Below, piece after piece: positions 1 to 11,722 of a stretch of DNA of 64,000 nt (position 1 is its first letter; every line of letters begins with the position of its first letter). A model generated the notes under the pieces. The model was given only the letters and a program-made list of their open reading frames with translations. It did no database searches and had not been told where the DNA came from. A program made the position numbers and the translations under genes. The stretch comes from Akebia trifoliata. Taxonomy: Eukaryota > Streptophyta > Magnoliopsida > Ranunculales > Lardizabalaceae. Location: assembly GCA_017979445.1 (NCBI GenBank), contig CM030715.1, positions 9,912,187 through 9,976,186 on the forward strand, written 5' to 3'.

Positions 1-366
1 TTCAGAAACAATTCCAGATTTATAGATTGAACTTGCATCGATGATATCTAAGGCTTCTGGCAACGAAATTGAGTGAACTCAAGTTCTAAATTAATCTACT
101 CGATGAGATCTACGTTTTATTAATAGGTTCCCAGACTTAATTCTCACTAGAATGTTCTGTAAAAAAGTTTTAACGTTGCTATCCCAACTTTCATTCAGAA
201 ATAATTCCAGATTTATAGATTGAACTTGCATCGATGATATCTAAGGCTTCCGATAACGAAATTGAGTGAACTCAGATTCTAAATTAATCTACTCGACGAG
301 ATCTATGTTTTATTAAGAGGCTCCCAGACTTAATTCTCACTAGAATATTCTCTAAAAATGTTTTAA
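1..366 (-). repeat. Leader tandem repeat, 191-bp unit, at least two copies (element A)
   Basis: The segment starting GAACTTGCATCGATGATATC recurs at about 31 and 222, a period of about 191 bp. Each unit includes a CATCGATG palindrome and a CTCGATGAGATC block. The same unit occurs four times in element B. The array probably continues to the left of the window. Confidence 0.9.
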
Positions 367-616
367 TATTTCTGTCCAACCTTCATCATTCCATCATTTT
401 CATAGGTCAATTTGAATCTTTCATTATTTAGGGGTCATCAAAAAGTGATCCTTAATTGGAGAAAAAAAATGCAATACCCAAAATCATCTACAATCAAGAT
501 AAAAAATAAATAAACAGAAAAAATAAATAAAATAAATCCAACTAAATAATAAAAAAAACTAGGTCATCTTGGCAATGCTCCCATACTTGGGATTTTTCAA
601 GTTTGATCCTCAATAG

Positions 617-634
617 TCCCCAGTGGAGTCGCCA
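617..634 (-). promoter_or_regulatory. Primer-binding site of element A
   Basis: On the minus strand this reads TGGCGACTCCACTGGGGA and lies one base inside the LTR. It starts with the TGG that pairs with a tRNA CCA end. The same 18-mer sits beside the 5' LTR of D, and B has it with two changes. Similar sites in Tat-group elements are usually assigned to tRNA-Arg; that assignment is from memory and not tested here. Confidence 0.85.
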
Positions 635-635
635 C

Positions 636-2349
636 TGAAAGCGCCCTCGATCCGCGGGGTGAGCGGATCCGCTTTTGACCCTTGAAGTTTGGGAGTCGCC
701 ACCTAGTTATTATGGTCTAGGAACCAAACTGACTCTAAACGGATGGAAAAAAACTAATCTACTACAGAAAATCCTGAATTCGGGGATCATGTTACGGGGT
801 TGGAAGGTGTTAGGCACCAACCCCGCCCGGCCATTGCCGGTTTCTACTTATCCCAAATAAAGTTACATCACTAATGACAAACCTAGATTAAAAAAATAAA
901 AAAAAAAACTTACCTTCGATCTGCAAAAGTGCTACTCCCTCAGATCTGGTGAGAATGGCTCCTTGTACCGTATTCCTTACTTTGTTCTGTCTCCGGATCT
1001 GATTTCTGATCTCCGAGGCAAGGTATCTCCTTCTTGGATCTGGATGCTTTGAATTTGTTATGGATTTTTGGGGTGTTTTTGAAAGGTTTTTAGGTATTTT
1101 TTAGGCTAAAATCGGAGTAGGGGTGTTAGGGAAGGAGTTGGAGCTCCAAAATTAGGGTTTTGAGGAGGTTGTGGAGGCTTCTTCACCTACTTCTTCTAAG
1201 GTTTTTTTCTTTGATACGAAAATAGGGTGTGGAGGCTCCTATTTATAAAGTTTTTAGAAGCATTAGGGTTTGATTAGGGTTTCTTTTAGGGTTTCAATTA
1301 GGGTTTTGAGTTAGTCTTTAGGGTTTTAGGGTTTTGACTTTAGTCTTATGAGATTGACTTGATTAGTTTAGATTAGGGTTTTGATTTAGGGTTTTGACCT
1401 TAGTCTTATGAGATTGGCTCGATTAGTTTAGATTAGGGTTTTGATTTAGGGTTTTGACTTTAGTCTTATGAGATTGACTTTAATACTTGACTCTAGTCTT
1501 ACTTAATTAACTTTAATTTTGACTTTCTTCTTATGATTGACTTTAATATCTTGACTTTAGTCTTGCTTGATTGACTTTAAATTTTTGGAGAACCCCCCTC
1601 CATTATTCTTTAATTCTTTGCACTCCCAATGGAGGGGTCATTTAAAGAAATATCTTGCGAACCATCAACAATTTTTCTTGAAAGCCTGATTGATCAATTT
1701 TTTGGTTTAAATTTTATAATTAATTTTATTAATGTTTCACTTTACATTATTTAATGATTATTTCGAAAATTTTAATTATTAAAATTATGAAATTACCATT
1801 TTGCCCTCGGAGAGGATTTTTTACGTTTTAAGTCGTTTTTCAATGTTCCAGGATGTTTTGAAATCAATTTTTCGTAAGGAATTCAATGAGAATGTTGGTT
1901 TTTGTCATTTATAAAAAATTTTGTGTGAAATGGTCGTGAATTTTATGAGGGGTATTTTCGTAATTTTGTCAAATTTTGTAAAAATTGGCGAAATGATTTA
2001 TTTGGTTTCGATTTGTCGTTTTATGTATTTGAACGGATTTTCCTAAGCGTAATGTAGGCTCTAAGGTTGTTTTGATGTTAGGGGTATTTTGGTAATTTGG
2101 TCATTTTAGTGATTTTTATCGTGAAGCTTCTTTTTGGTTTGCAGGATGATGATTTCTATGTTTCTGGGGTAGTATTTTCCTAGCGTAGCGTGGTTTTTAA
2201 GTTTTGTCAGTTCAAGATACCTCATCCGGATTTCTGAAATATATCTGGTAACAAAATAAAGCATTGGAATAGACATCCATCATTGGGAACCTTTGCGATC
2301 ATGTTGACGACTTGATTAATCAGGCGGATGCAAAAATGGGGTGTCTACA
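636..2349 (-). repeat. 5' LTR of element A
   Basis: The LTR is bounded by TGAAAGCGCC and GGGGTGTCTACA on the plus strand, so it has TG...CA ends on either strand. It is clearly related to the LTRs of B and D but more diverged. A minus-strand TATAAATA lies at about 1230-1238. The upstream U3 part (about 1260-1500) is packed with AGGGTTT motifs. A strong splice donor (AAGGTAAGT on the minus strand) sits at about 909-917. The flank after the LTR begins ATAGG; the matching flank is outside the window. Confidence 0.9.
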
Positions 2350-3683
2350 ATAGGGTATCCCATCATGTCAACACAACCATTAAGCCCCTCCTCAAGGGTA
2401 CAGATTCACCTCTCAATGTATCTCATATATTTTATTGTCCTTATCTTTAACTATCCTAAAAAATGACCAAGTCTAAATGGTAACAACTCTAGGTGGAGAG
2501 AATGAGGTACCTAACACCTTTCTTATTCTCTAACCGAACCTCTTTACCTATATCTTAGGTAGACTACACTTTTTTCCATTCATGAGAGTCACTACAAATG
2601 TCATGTAAAAATATATTTTTATAAAAAAATCACTTCGGGTGTCCATTCACACCCATTTCAAAAAAAGAATGATTGCAACTCCAGACCATTGTAGTATTGA
2701 GATTCGTAATAAACATATCTATATATAAGTTATACTCAATGCGAAGGGCTAGATTATCATCACATTTGCCCCCTGTTGTCAAACTTGTCATCATTCGATG
2801 CTAACTTTTTGTTGCTATCACTCGAAAATGACCCTTATATCAAATCTATGTCAATAATGTTTTCCTTCATGGTGATCTTGGAAAAGAAGTATTCATGAAG
2901 TTACCACCAAGATATCCCAAATAGGGAAAGTTTCATGTATGTAAACTCAATCGATCAGTCTGGATACATGTGATGAAATACTAGGGTAGTCATAACATTA
3001 TAGGGATAGACAACATCCTTAAGGCAAGGGCTAAGAGAGTAGCCCTACCAATTGGGTGGCATTAGTGGTAATTCCTCCTCTCTCTCGGTTGAATCACTTC
3101 TCAAGATCTCGGGTCATCAGGTCGATTCTTGTTATGTATGTACCAAAGATGAGCCTGTCTAGCCATCACTCGAAGTTGACCTGTCAACTAGTATTATGAA
3201 AAAAGCCTTTAATCTCTTGTATCAATCAATGAAGTTAAAGTGGCTTCTTATAAGGGCGTTGAACGGGCCTTGATGAAGATATCTCAAATGGGGGCTTATA
3301 GCTTGTTTAACTCATAACAACAAGACAAATTTTAAGACATTTTTTCTCACCTAGCTGAGGTCGTAGCCATTACCCATGTGGGGTCAGCCCTTGCTCGACT
3401 ATTCAAACAAGCCTTATGGCATACTTCGAAGCTAACTCTTAGCTAGGAGTATAAAGGCAAGACAGTAATACTAGTCTATATCGCCATCACATGGAGTCGT
3501 AGTGGGGGGCCAACCGGAGGAGAGCTCTTAAGAATAACTATTAGTAACTTCCTTAGCTAAAACCAATTACTTGATTCCTCTTTCAAGCTAGTCAAAAGCT
3601 AGACTTACCAAAAGTCGATATTAAAACATAAAGACTTCAAGGTACTTCGTTTCGAAGGACATACCCACATTAATATGCATTGA
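2350..3683. other. Intergenic DNA with a possible old LTR fragment
   Basis: No open reading frame or gene is visible. At about 2480-2570 there is a stretch with GGTACCTAACACC, TAACCGAACC and CTTAGGTAGAC, resembling in plus orientation the conserved core of LTRs that carry GTTAGGCACC. I take it as a worn LTR fragment at low confidence. The remainder looks like unique or heavily decayed sequence. Confidence 0.35.
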
Positions 3684-4883
3684 TGATGAATGTCTCGAAA
3701 CATTAAATTATACATACGTTTCCTGGACCTTTTTCTTGACTTTTGTCCCTATTTCTCTGTATTAAGGTAATAATCATGATAAGCCTCGAAACATCATATT
3801 ACATGTTAATTAGGCTTAATTATACATAAATAAATTTATTTACTATATTAATATAATTACGTGTGTTTCTTGTGCAGAAAATCAACATATTAGAATCAAA
3901 ATCTCAAGGCAAAAGCATTTGGGCTCACTTTGGAATGCATTAATCCTTAACTCATGTTCTCATCTTTTATTTTTTGGTGCAAAGAAAAGTGGAACCTACT
4001 TTTAGACTCTTTTATACACATTTTTCTCTATAAATAGAGCTTCAATCTCTAGAGAAACTCTTCATCTTGGTTCTCTTATCCAAGACTCCTTTAATCTAAG
4101 GCTCTTAGCTTCTTCTCTTATATTTTTATATTTTTATCTTCTAGCTATTTTCTTTTTTAGCTAAATAGTCTTGTAAGAGTAGAAGAAGAAGAAGAATTCG
4201 TAAGTTTCTCCATGAAATGAAGAAATGTTTTTTCATCTCTTATCTTCCCTCTCTTGCAATGACATTAGGCTAAGCTCCCCTCCATTGGAAAGCGAAAAAG
4301 TCTAGAGCAAGTTCTTGTGTTGTTTATAGTTTCATGCCTTTCTTTTTTCTAAAATGTTCATGAGTTCTCTTTAAGATTTCTTGCACCTTTTATTCTTAAT
4401 ATAAATACTTTATGCTTAGATTAGATCGATATAAAATATGCTTAAACTATATAATTGATAGTAGGAAGTTCAAAGAATTCTACTTTATTTATGTTCCCTC
4501 ATTTAATTTCATTTGCTAAACTTTTCGATCTAAGGAGCTAACACCAAACCCTTACGATTGAGTTATAAAAAGGCTAAAGACTAAGAATTGCTCATCAACA
4601 TGTTCTAGGTAGATCCACCTCCAATGGTGCTTTAATTTCATAAGTTTACTTGGTTTTAACTTAATTTACTTTGATTAATTTTCTAGCAACTTTAAATCTT
4701 GTTGATAAGTTCAAAAATACAAAGAAAAATAATTTTAAATCCTTTTAGTTAATTCTAATTTTATCCTCTTAGCTTAACTTTACTCCCCCTTTCTCTTAAG
4801 TTCGATCCCCTACTTACCTCACAAGTAAGGTAAAAGTAAGATTAATATTAACTCCGGTGAGAAGAACAACGATAGTCTTACTA
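3684..4883 (+). repeat. 5' LTR of element F
   Basis: It begins TGATGAATGTCTCGAAACAT and matches 7582-8776 over its whole length with scattered substitutions. A TATA box (CTATAAATAG) lies at about 4028-4037. The final bases CTA, instead of CA, are probably mutated. Confidence 0.88.
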
Positions 4884-4889
4884 GAATTT

Positions 4890-4912
4890 TGACTGTTACC
4901 GGGGAAAGGTAA
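4890..4912 (+). promoter_or_regulatory. Degenerate primer-binding site of element F
   Basis: Just inside the 5' LTR, GACTGTTACCGGGGA resembles the GCCGTTGCCGGGGA core of a common plant gypsy primer site, usually assigned to tRNA-Asp. The TGG start is lost. This is a weak match, supported mainly by position. Confidence 0.45.
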
Positions 4913-5219
4913 AGGTAGTAGTAAGTTTTGATTTAAAATTCACTTATTTCATTTTTATTTTATTTTATTTTTCTTTTGATTTCTTTTTATAAGTTCAAGT
5001 GTTCTTGAGGGTTTAAGAGAGAAGAAAGAAGAAAAAAAAGTCATTCCCATTTTTTTTTACCCCATACAATAGAACTTAAACTGATTGTAACTTTCTGTTC
5101 TGATCTACGATTAACTATTATAGTATATCAATTTGGGGTAGAACAAAATTTTCTATAAAATGTGCTAAAGTTAGGATGATTTTTAAAATCCATCATTCTT
5201 TCAAAATAACCTTAGTGAC

Positions 5220-5900
5220 TAGTTCTACTCTTTTGAAGATTTCGATGATTGTCCATCAATAATTGATAACTCCGTCTCAATTGAAGTTCAAATTCAAACC
5301 AATGAGGTTACAGTTTCAACCGAAGCAATAATTGAAGTCCAACTAGGTCAGCTTACTATGCCCTTAAAAGAAAGAGAGAATGATCAATTTTCAAATGAGA
5401 TAACCCCCGAGAGCCAACCAATGTTTCAAATTTCCAATGAGCTAACTAATTATACAAATTTGACTAAGAAAACCGATCCACTATTAGAGGAAACTGTTGT
5501 TCAGGAAGAACTAAGGATGAACTCTAATTTGTTAGTCACACTAATTTCGATCACTATTGATCTAACCTCGTACCCCATCCAGTCTATCCTTTCACAAGAT
5601 TGTAAAAACCCTGCCTATTTTACAACTTCCATTATCTTAGGAAATACGATGGTTAAGAACTGTTTTAAAAATGTGATGACACTAAGAACTGAGGATAAAC
5701 GAGGGATGTTGATCATTTAAAAAAATCATTTTCAAGTCTTATTGATGAAAAAAATCTGTTTGCCTATCATTTGGGGTGGAAAGTCAATCGTCATGTCTGT
5801 AAATTTAGATGCTAAGAAAATACCTAAGATTCGGACCTTTTGATAGGTCTAACTGAAGATGTTAAACTTAGCACTGTTTAGGAGGCAATCCATGTACTTT
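5220..5900 (+). pseudogene. Unrecognised open fragment inside element F
   Basis: Frame +3 is open from about 5220 and contains a 120-codon stretch from an ATG at 5358 to a stop at 5720. The product is hydrophilic and acidic at first, then has a threonine- and isoleucine-rich patch (residues about 55-95). I recognise no domain. The segment 5840-5900 (EDVKLS, then AGGAGGCAATCC) recalls the end of the coding part in some Athila-group elements, so the region may be a worn coding remnant. It is probably not a functional gene. Confidence 0.4.
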
Positions 5901-6869
5901 TGTTTTAATAAGTAGTATAGTTAGGAAACAAACTTTAAAAAAAAAATAGAAAAAAAAAACACTCCAACCCTAATCCATTTCTTATTCTCTTCTTCTTCAA
6001 GACAACTCTCAACCAAACCAATCAATTAGCGCTACTAAGACTGTTGACTGGTCAGCAATTGTTGATTGAGTAACAGAGATAGATGTTGGCTTATATTGAG
6101 GAGAAAAAGGTACAAGTCACTGAAAGTTCAGATTCAAATTAAGATGGGTTTCATTCTTAGATTATGATGTTTTTAGGTTGTTTCTTAATTCTTAAGTACG
6201 ATTTTAACTATGAAAAACTATTTCAAAAATTATAATTGTTATAACTTTCAATCTTTTCAGATCAGTTGTAATAAGATTTTGCACATTAATGCCCAATCTG
6301 TTTAAGGAGTGATCTAACATTTTTCTCTCTTTCCTTACTACGTGTATATTGAGAACAATATTTCATTTAGGTTTGGGAGTATTAGGTTAGCTCATAATTG
6401 CATTATATAGCCTTCTAGTTTAGTTTCGTTTTTTCAAAAAATAAAAAATAAATTAAAAAATATTTAACACTTTCAAAATGTTTTATTTAAAATCTTCGTA
6501 TGCATTTTTTACATATGAATTTCAAATATCAGGTTCATATCCTAACTTTTGATCAAAAGTTCTTTTTAGTTGTTCCTCATTAAGAAAATCTTGAAAAAAT
6601 TACTTTGAAAAAATTACTTTGAAAAAATCACTTTTGATTGAGTATTTTGAAAAATATGATTTTATAAAACAAGAGTTGACCTTCTTCTTTGTTTAGAGTG
6701 TTAGGAGAAACCTACTCAAGTGAACTATGACTTCCTTATCCTTTGGTTGGCTGGTTAGAATAAAAATAGAACTGGAGTTCATATAACTTGGACAGTAACT
6801 ATAAGATTAGACTGGGTACCTTGAAAAGGGCTACCTATTTTTTTGTAAAAAGAACACCAAAAAAAATAC

Positions 6870-6985
6870 AAAAATGAGAAAATAAAAGGCAGAAAAATGT
6901 GAAAAAGACCAAAATAAAACAAAAAAGTATGAAAAAATTGAGAAAATAAAAGGTGGAAAAATGTGAAAAAGACCAAAGTAAAGCA
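6870..6985 (+). repeat. Short A-rich tandem duplication, about 64-bp unit
   Basis: Two copies start GAGAAAATAAAAGG and contain GTGAAAAAGACCAAA. Together they make a purine-rich plus strand upstream of the element's polypurine tract. Open frames on the opposite strand here come only from the low-complexity phenylalanine-rich reading. Confidence 0.8.
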
Positions 6986-7581
6986 GAAAAGTTAGAACTG
7001 AAAAAGTACAAAAATGAAAAGAGTCCAATGAGACCAATTAGTTCAGTAGGGTGAAAATCGTCACTGGTAAAAATGTGAGTATACTGGAATATCATAGATA
7101 AATCCCCTTAGAGGTATTAAAGTGAACATCCACAACTCTCATAATCCCAGATAGGCTGCATAGTTTCGAGTTAGAATTTAGGTAGAATTGACCATTCTTA
7201 GCAATTAGGAGGTGAAATCTTGTTCCTAAAAAAGATATTATTTTAAAAAAAATTAGAAAATCGCACAAGCACTCGAGTTATCTTTGAAATTTTCTAAAAT
7301 AAGGAATAAAAACTTAGAACTTTGTTCAAATGTAAAGACCTTTGACTGATTTGTGAAATATCATTGTATTCGCCTTACATACTTTAATTTTGATTTTGAT
7401 ATTTCTGTAAAGTGTTGGAATTTTGTGAGTATATTCTCTATAAACCCTCACGAGTCAAACTCATCCACTAGGGATAACCTGGAGGTTCAAGGGCTTGTTG
7501 CATTCGTTAAATGTAGTTAAGGTACTTGTAAAAATGGTAGTTTTATTTTCTAGGATTAGAAAAAAGGTAATTTTGGGGGTG

Positions 7582-8776
7582 TGATGATTGTCTCGAAACA
7601 TTGAATTATACGCACGTTTCTAGGACATTTATTTTGATTTTTGTCCCTATTTCTTTCTATTAAGGTAATAATCATGATAAGTCTCGAAATATCATGTTGC
7701 ATGTTAATTAGGCTTAATTATACATAAATAAATTCATTTACTAGATAAATCTAATTACGTATATTTCTTGTGTAGAAAATCAACATTTTAAAATCAAAAT
7801 CTCAAGGAAAAAGCATTTGGACCCACTTTGGAATGTCCTAATCCTTAACTCATGTTATCATCTTTTGTCTTTTTGTGCAAAGAAAAATAGAGGCTATTTT
7901 TGGACTCTTCTACACACATTTTTCTCTATAAATAGAGCTCCAATCTATAGAGAAGCTCCCCCTCTTGGTTCTCTTATTCAAGACTCTTTTAATCTAAGGC
8001 TCTTAACCTCTTCTCTTATATTTTTATATTTTTATCTTCTAGTTATTTTCTTTTTAGCTAAATACTCTTGTAAGAAGTAGAAAAAAAAGAATTTGTACAT
8101 TTTTCCATGAAATGAAGAAAAGTTTTTTCATCTCTTATCTTCCCTCTCTTACAATGACATTAGGTTAAGCTCCCCTCCATTGGAGAGTAGAAAAGCATAG
8201 AGTAAGTTCTTGTGTTGTTTCTAGTTTATGCCTTTCTTTTATCCAAAAAGCTCTTGAGTTTGTTTAAGATTTCTTGCACCTTTTATTCTTAATATAGATA
8301 CTTTATGCTTAGATTAAATCAAGATAAAGTATGCTTAAATTAGATAATTGATAGTAGGAAGTTCAAGGAATTCTATTCTGTTTATGTTCCCTCATTTAAT
8401 TTCATTTGCTAAACTTTCTGATCTAAGGAGCTAAAACCAAGCTCTTACGATTGAGTTATAAAAATGTTAGAGACTAGGAATTGCTCATCAACATGTTCTA
8501 GGTAGATCCACTTCCAATGGTGCTTTAATTTCATAATTTTACTTGCTTTTAACTTCATTTACTTTGGTTAATTTTCTAGTAACTTTAAATCTTCTTGATA
8601 AGTTAAAAAATACAAAGAAAAGCAGTTTTTATTCATTTTGGTTAATTTAAATTTTATCCTCTTAGCTTAACTCTACTCCCCCTTTCTCTTAGGATCGATC
8701 CCCTACTTGCCAGGCAAGTAAGGTAAAAATAAGATTAATATTAAATCCGGTAGGAAGAACAACGATAATCCTATCA
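7582..8776 (+). repeat. 3' LTR of element F
   Basis: It begins TGATGATTGTCTCGAAACAT immediately after a G-rich tract and ends CCTATCA, giving TG...CA ends. It has the same TATA box as the 5' LTR (about 7926-7935). Scattered substitutions against the 5' copy indicate an old insertion. Confidence 0.88.
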
Positions 8777-8961
8777 ATTAACTCTCATTTTTTGTAGCGT
8801 ATGGACTTTGTATCACGGAAAGAGCTACTTCGTTCGGTCTAGTATGATAGAAAGATCTACGCTAGTTTGTCGACTTTAGTTCCCAATTCTTGGAGTTCCA
8901 ATGCAATTCTTTCAGGCTGTTGTTCGAACAGCGGAGCTTGCGCCCTTTGTGTTCCAAACAT

Positions 8962-9361
8962 GAGGATCGACTACTAAAGAGCTTATAGTCAATTCAATAG
9001 TGGAAGACGACTTCTATAGAACTCGTCTTTTAGATAGTCATATATGAAACCCGCTCATACGGATAAAGCCCACTCAAAGTTGACCCTAACCGAGTTTTTG
9101 GGATAAAAAATACCTAGATGAAGCTCCAAGAGAACTTGAGAATAACATAATTCGTTCTGTCCTTTCTTTCTTTGAGCTTAAATTTAAAGCGAAGCGCTAT
9201 GTCCAGGTCTTTTTTACCCCCCTACAAACTCAGTTATGGGCATCTTTGAGTGGGCTTTCTCTGTATGAGCGGGTCCATAAACGACTATCTACAAGATGAG
9301 TTCTATAGAACTTGTATTATACTATTGAATTGACTATTAATTCTTTAGTGGTCGATCCTCG
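8962..9361. repeat. Foldback inverted repeat, arms about 120-160 bp
   Basis: The left arm starting GAGGATCGACTACTAAAGA (8962) is matched in reverse complement by the right arm ending GTCGATCCTC (9360). Pairing is good over 8962-9079 against 9244-9361 and continues more loosely to about 9120 and 9200, leaving a loop of about 80 bases. It directly abuts the copia fragment at 9366. No transposase is present. Confidence 0.85.
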
Positions 9362-9365
9362 TATG

Positions 9366-10436
9366 TACAAGAAATCCTTGTATGGTCTCAAACAAGCTTC
9401 AAGGAATTAGTTTGCTAAGCTTTCTACTACCTTATTTGATGCTAGTTTAAATCAATCCAAAGTCGATCAACACTCTTGTTTTAGTCTATGTTGACAGTAT
9501 CATCATCATCGACGGCGACAATCCTAGCAGTATTTCTCACTTGAAGACTTTCCTACTTGGCAAGTTTAACATCACAGACTTGGCTATTTTAAAATATTTT
9601 CTTGGAATTGAGGTAGTTTGTGTTTTTTCGGGTTTCTTCTTACCTCAACGAAAATATTCTTGGAGATTTTGAATGATATTGGTTATCTCGATGTCATAAT
9701 AGCCATTTTCCCTATGGAGCAAAATTTAAAGCTTAACGCAATAGATGGTGCCTTACTGCTAGACCCTTCGGTATATTGTCGTTTTGTCAATCATTTGATT
9801 TATCTCATCATTGCACGACCTAATATTGTATATTCAGTCAATAGTCTTAGTCAATGTATGACAGAACCACAAGTTCCTCATTTAAATCCTATTCGTCACA
9901 TTCTTCGTTATCTAAAAAGGTACCCCGGGTCAAGGAATTTTGCTTCCCTCCATTTGTGACTTGAACCTTTATGGTTATTGTGACTCTAATTGGGCAAGTT
10001 GTCCTACCACTAGACATTCAACCATTGGGTATTGTATTTGCTTGGGTACCAGTCCTATATATTACCAACTAAAAAAGCAAATCACAATTTCTTGATTTCA
10101 GTTGAGGCTGAATATTGATCAATAGCTATATCCACTTGTGAACTCACATGGCTTCTCTACCTTTTTCATGACCTTGGTGTTCATCTTACTCAAGCTGCTA
10201 CACTCTTCTATGACAATCAGGTAGCCTTACACATTGCTGCCAACCCTGTTTACCATTAGTGTAGAAAATACATCGTCCATGAGAAGATTGAAGCTAGATT
10301 CATTCAAACCACTAAAATTCACACATCTTGCTAAATTGTTGATGTTTTCACCAAGGCTCTTAGTCATAATCAATTAAGTAATTTTGTATCGAAGTTGGGC
10401 ATTATCAATCTTCACTATCCTACTTGAGGGGAGTAT
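9366..10436 (+). pseudogene. Ty1/copia pol 3' fragment (reverse transcriptase end and RNase H)
   Basis: The fragment opens with the copia reverse-transcriptase motif YKKSLYGLKQASR and is quickly broken by stops. A 113-codon open stretch (9618-9959) contains the segment before RNase H (ARPNIVYSVN, then HILRYLK). RNase H follows in pieces: YCDSNWASC, TRHSTIGYC, AEAEY, YDNQVAL and VDVFTKAL can be read across several frames. The family end signature GGVL precedes the LTR. The 5' half of pol, integrase and gag are missing, and the left edge abuts the foldback at 8962-9361. It is certainly non-functional. Confidence 0.92.
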
Positions 10437-10742
10437 TGAGGGTCACCACAACTGTTATTTTGCTAACAAATCAGTTAGAAATCCCAACAAATTTGTTACG
10501 ATTTGGATGCCAAATCACAACAAATCGGTTATGATATGACTGCCAAATCCTTGGATTCAAATTTCAAATTTCTTGTAAATATCCAATTATTTACTCCCAG
10601 ATATAAGAAGATTGATTCTATTATGTATCTGTAATTGGATGATGTAACAACACACTTTTTGATAGTGAATACAAATTTAAATCTCTTTTTCTTCATATTT
10701 TCTTCTTTACATCTTTGTTTATTCACATTCTCTGTAGTACCA
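10437..10742 (+). repeat. 3' LTR of the copia fragment (right end approximate)
   Basis: The polypurine tract GAGGGGAGTAT is followed by TGAGGGTCACCACAAC, the usual arrangement at a copia 3' LTR. A plausible end is ...GTAGTACCA near 10742. There is no second LTR copy in the window, so the length of about 300 bp is inferred from the terminal CA only. Confidence 0.6.
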
Positions 10743-11086
10743 TTAGAGCAAGGCCGAGTTCATAACAAGCAACTAACCTAAATAGTTGCAAAGAGTCATA
10801 TCATTATTAGCAAAACCGTATCCAATCGATTTGTTCCTTGTGAATCGGATTGCCCTCGGCCAAAAACTGGTTGAAAAATGACCCGAACCTGATCATTATT
10901 AATTGAATCTGTGTCTTTGTAGCTCATATCCATTTACCAATGCTTGAGATTGGTTCTCCCTTACACCACCTGGATCTGAATCTGGAACATTTACAGCCCT
11001 ACCCAGATATCCAAATGGATATTTGGGTTTGGGTCTGTTAAATTAATATTAACAATTCTATTCAAATTCAAAAAATTAATATAATA
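10743..11086. other. Intergenic spacer
   Basis: No reading frame, repeat or recognisable motif was seen between the copia LTR and the hAT-like MITE. Confidence 0.6.
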
Positions 11087-11094
11087 ATATAAAT

Positions 11095-11714
11095 CATGGT
11101 TCAAAATATCATTTCGTTTTGGAATGTTTCGATCGAAACATTTTGGTTTTTCGACTTTCTGAGATGAAGCAAGTGGGAAAACGAAACATGGGAAGATTTT
11201 GAACCAAATCTAGACGATAAAGAGCATATTTCAGTATTTTCACCACAGATATGGAAGAGAAAAAAAAAAAAAAGATTCCTGTGATTCTTACGGATCTAGA
11301 TGATTTAGGCGATTTTGTCGAAAAACTTCAGTGAGTTCTTCCTTCCTTCCCACTTATTTTCCTACTTCTCCTTCTCCTTCTCGTATGCAAATTTTTTATT
11401 TTTATTTTTGAAAAGATAAAACCTCTTCTTTCCTACGCCATAGATACCCTTGACCCTAGTCTTTTATTGAAGACTAGGTTAAATGAGACGCAAATATTGT
11501 GTTTTTTGGTCAATATTTGAGACACCCCCATGTTTTTAGATTGATGAGATGCACGTGTTTTTACATTGATAAGATACACCTTGTCAATGGTCTCATGTGG
11601 AAGACTTATGTAAATATTAACATATAATGTTTCGAAAGTTTCAGAATGTTTTGTGTATGTTTCGGTTTTTGAAAAAAATCAAAACATCGATTCGAAATGA
11701 TATTTTGAACCATG
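11095..11714. mobile_element. hAT-like MITE, 620 bp, with perfect 8-bp target duplication
   Basis: The terminal inverted repeats start CATGGTTCAAAATATC and match perfectly for at least 22 bases. The flanking octamers ATATAAAT (11087-11094 and 11715-11722) are identical. An 8-bp duplication and CA...TG ends fit the hAT superfamily. The interior has no transposase. It lies about 1 kb upstream of the GA3ox start codon. Confidence 0.9.
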
Positions 11715-11722
11715 ATATAAAT

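Larger units (their letters stand above)
1..635 (-). mobile_element. Element A: 5' leader of a minus-strand Ty3/gypsy retrotransposon, cut by the window edge
   Basis: This is the untranslated leader just inside the 5' LTR of an element whose body lies to the left of the window. It closely matches 35.64-36.45 kb of element B. It holds two 191-bp tandem units, then a block beginning near 365 that is shared with B, then the primer-binding site. No coding sequence is visible here. The orientation follows from the position of the primer site next to the LTR. Confidence 0.85.
3684..8776 (+). mobile_element. Element F: non-autonomous LTR retrotransposon, about 5.1 kb
   Basis: Two direct repeats of about 1.2 kb (3684-4883 and 7582-8776) flank a 2.7-kb interior with no recognisable reverse transcriptase, integrase or gag. 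Flanking 5-mers are ATTGA (3679-3683) and ATTAA (8777-8781), a target duplication with one mismatch. A G-rich tract ending GGGGGTG just before 7582 is a suitable polypurine tract, which fixes plus orientation. The size and lack of coding capacity fit a large retrotransposon derivative, possibly of the Athila group. Confidence 0.85.

Noticed and set aside
6779..7095. Minus-strand phenylalanine-rich frames resembling a membrane protein
   Set aside because: They are translations of an A-rich tandem duplication inside element F and have no start context, homologue or conservation.
8777..9365. Mitochondrial DNA insertion
   Set aside because: The composition and foldback are suggestive, but I could not identify any mitochondrial gene or exact match from memory, so it is not annotated as such.
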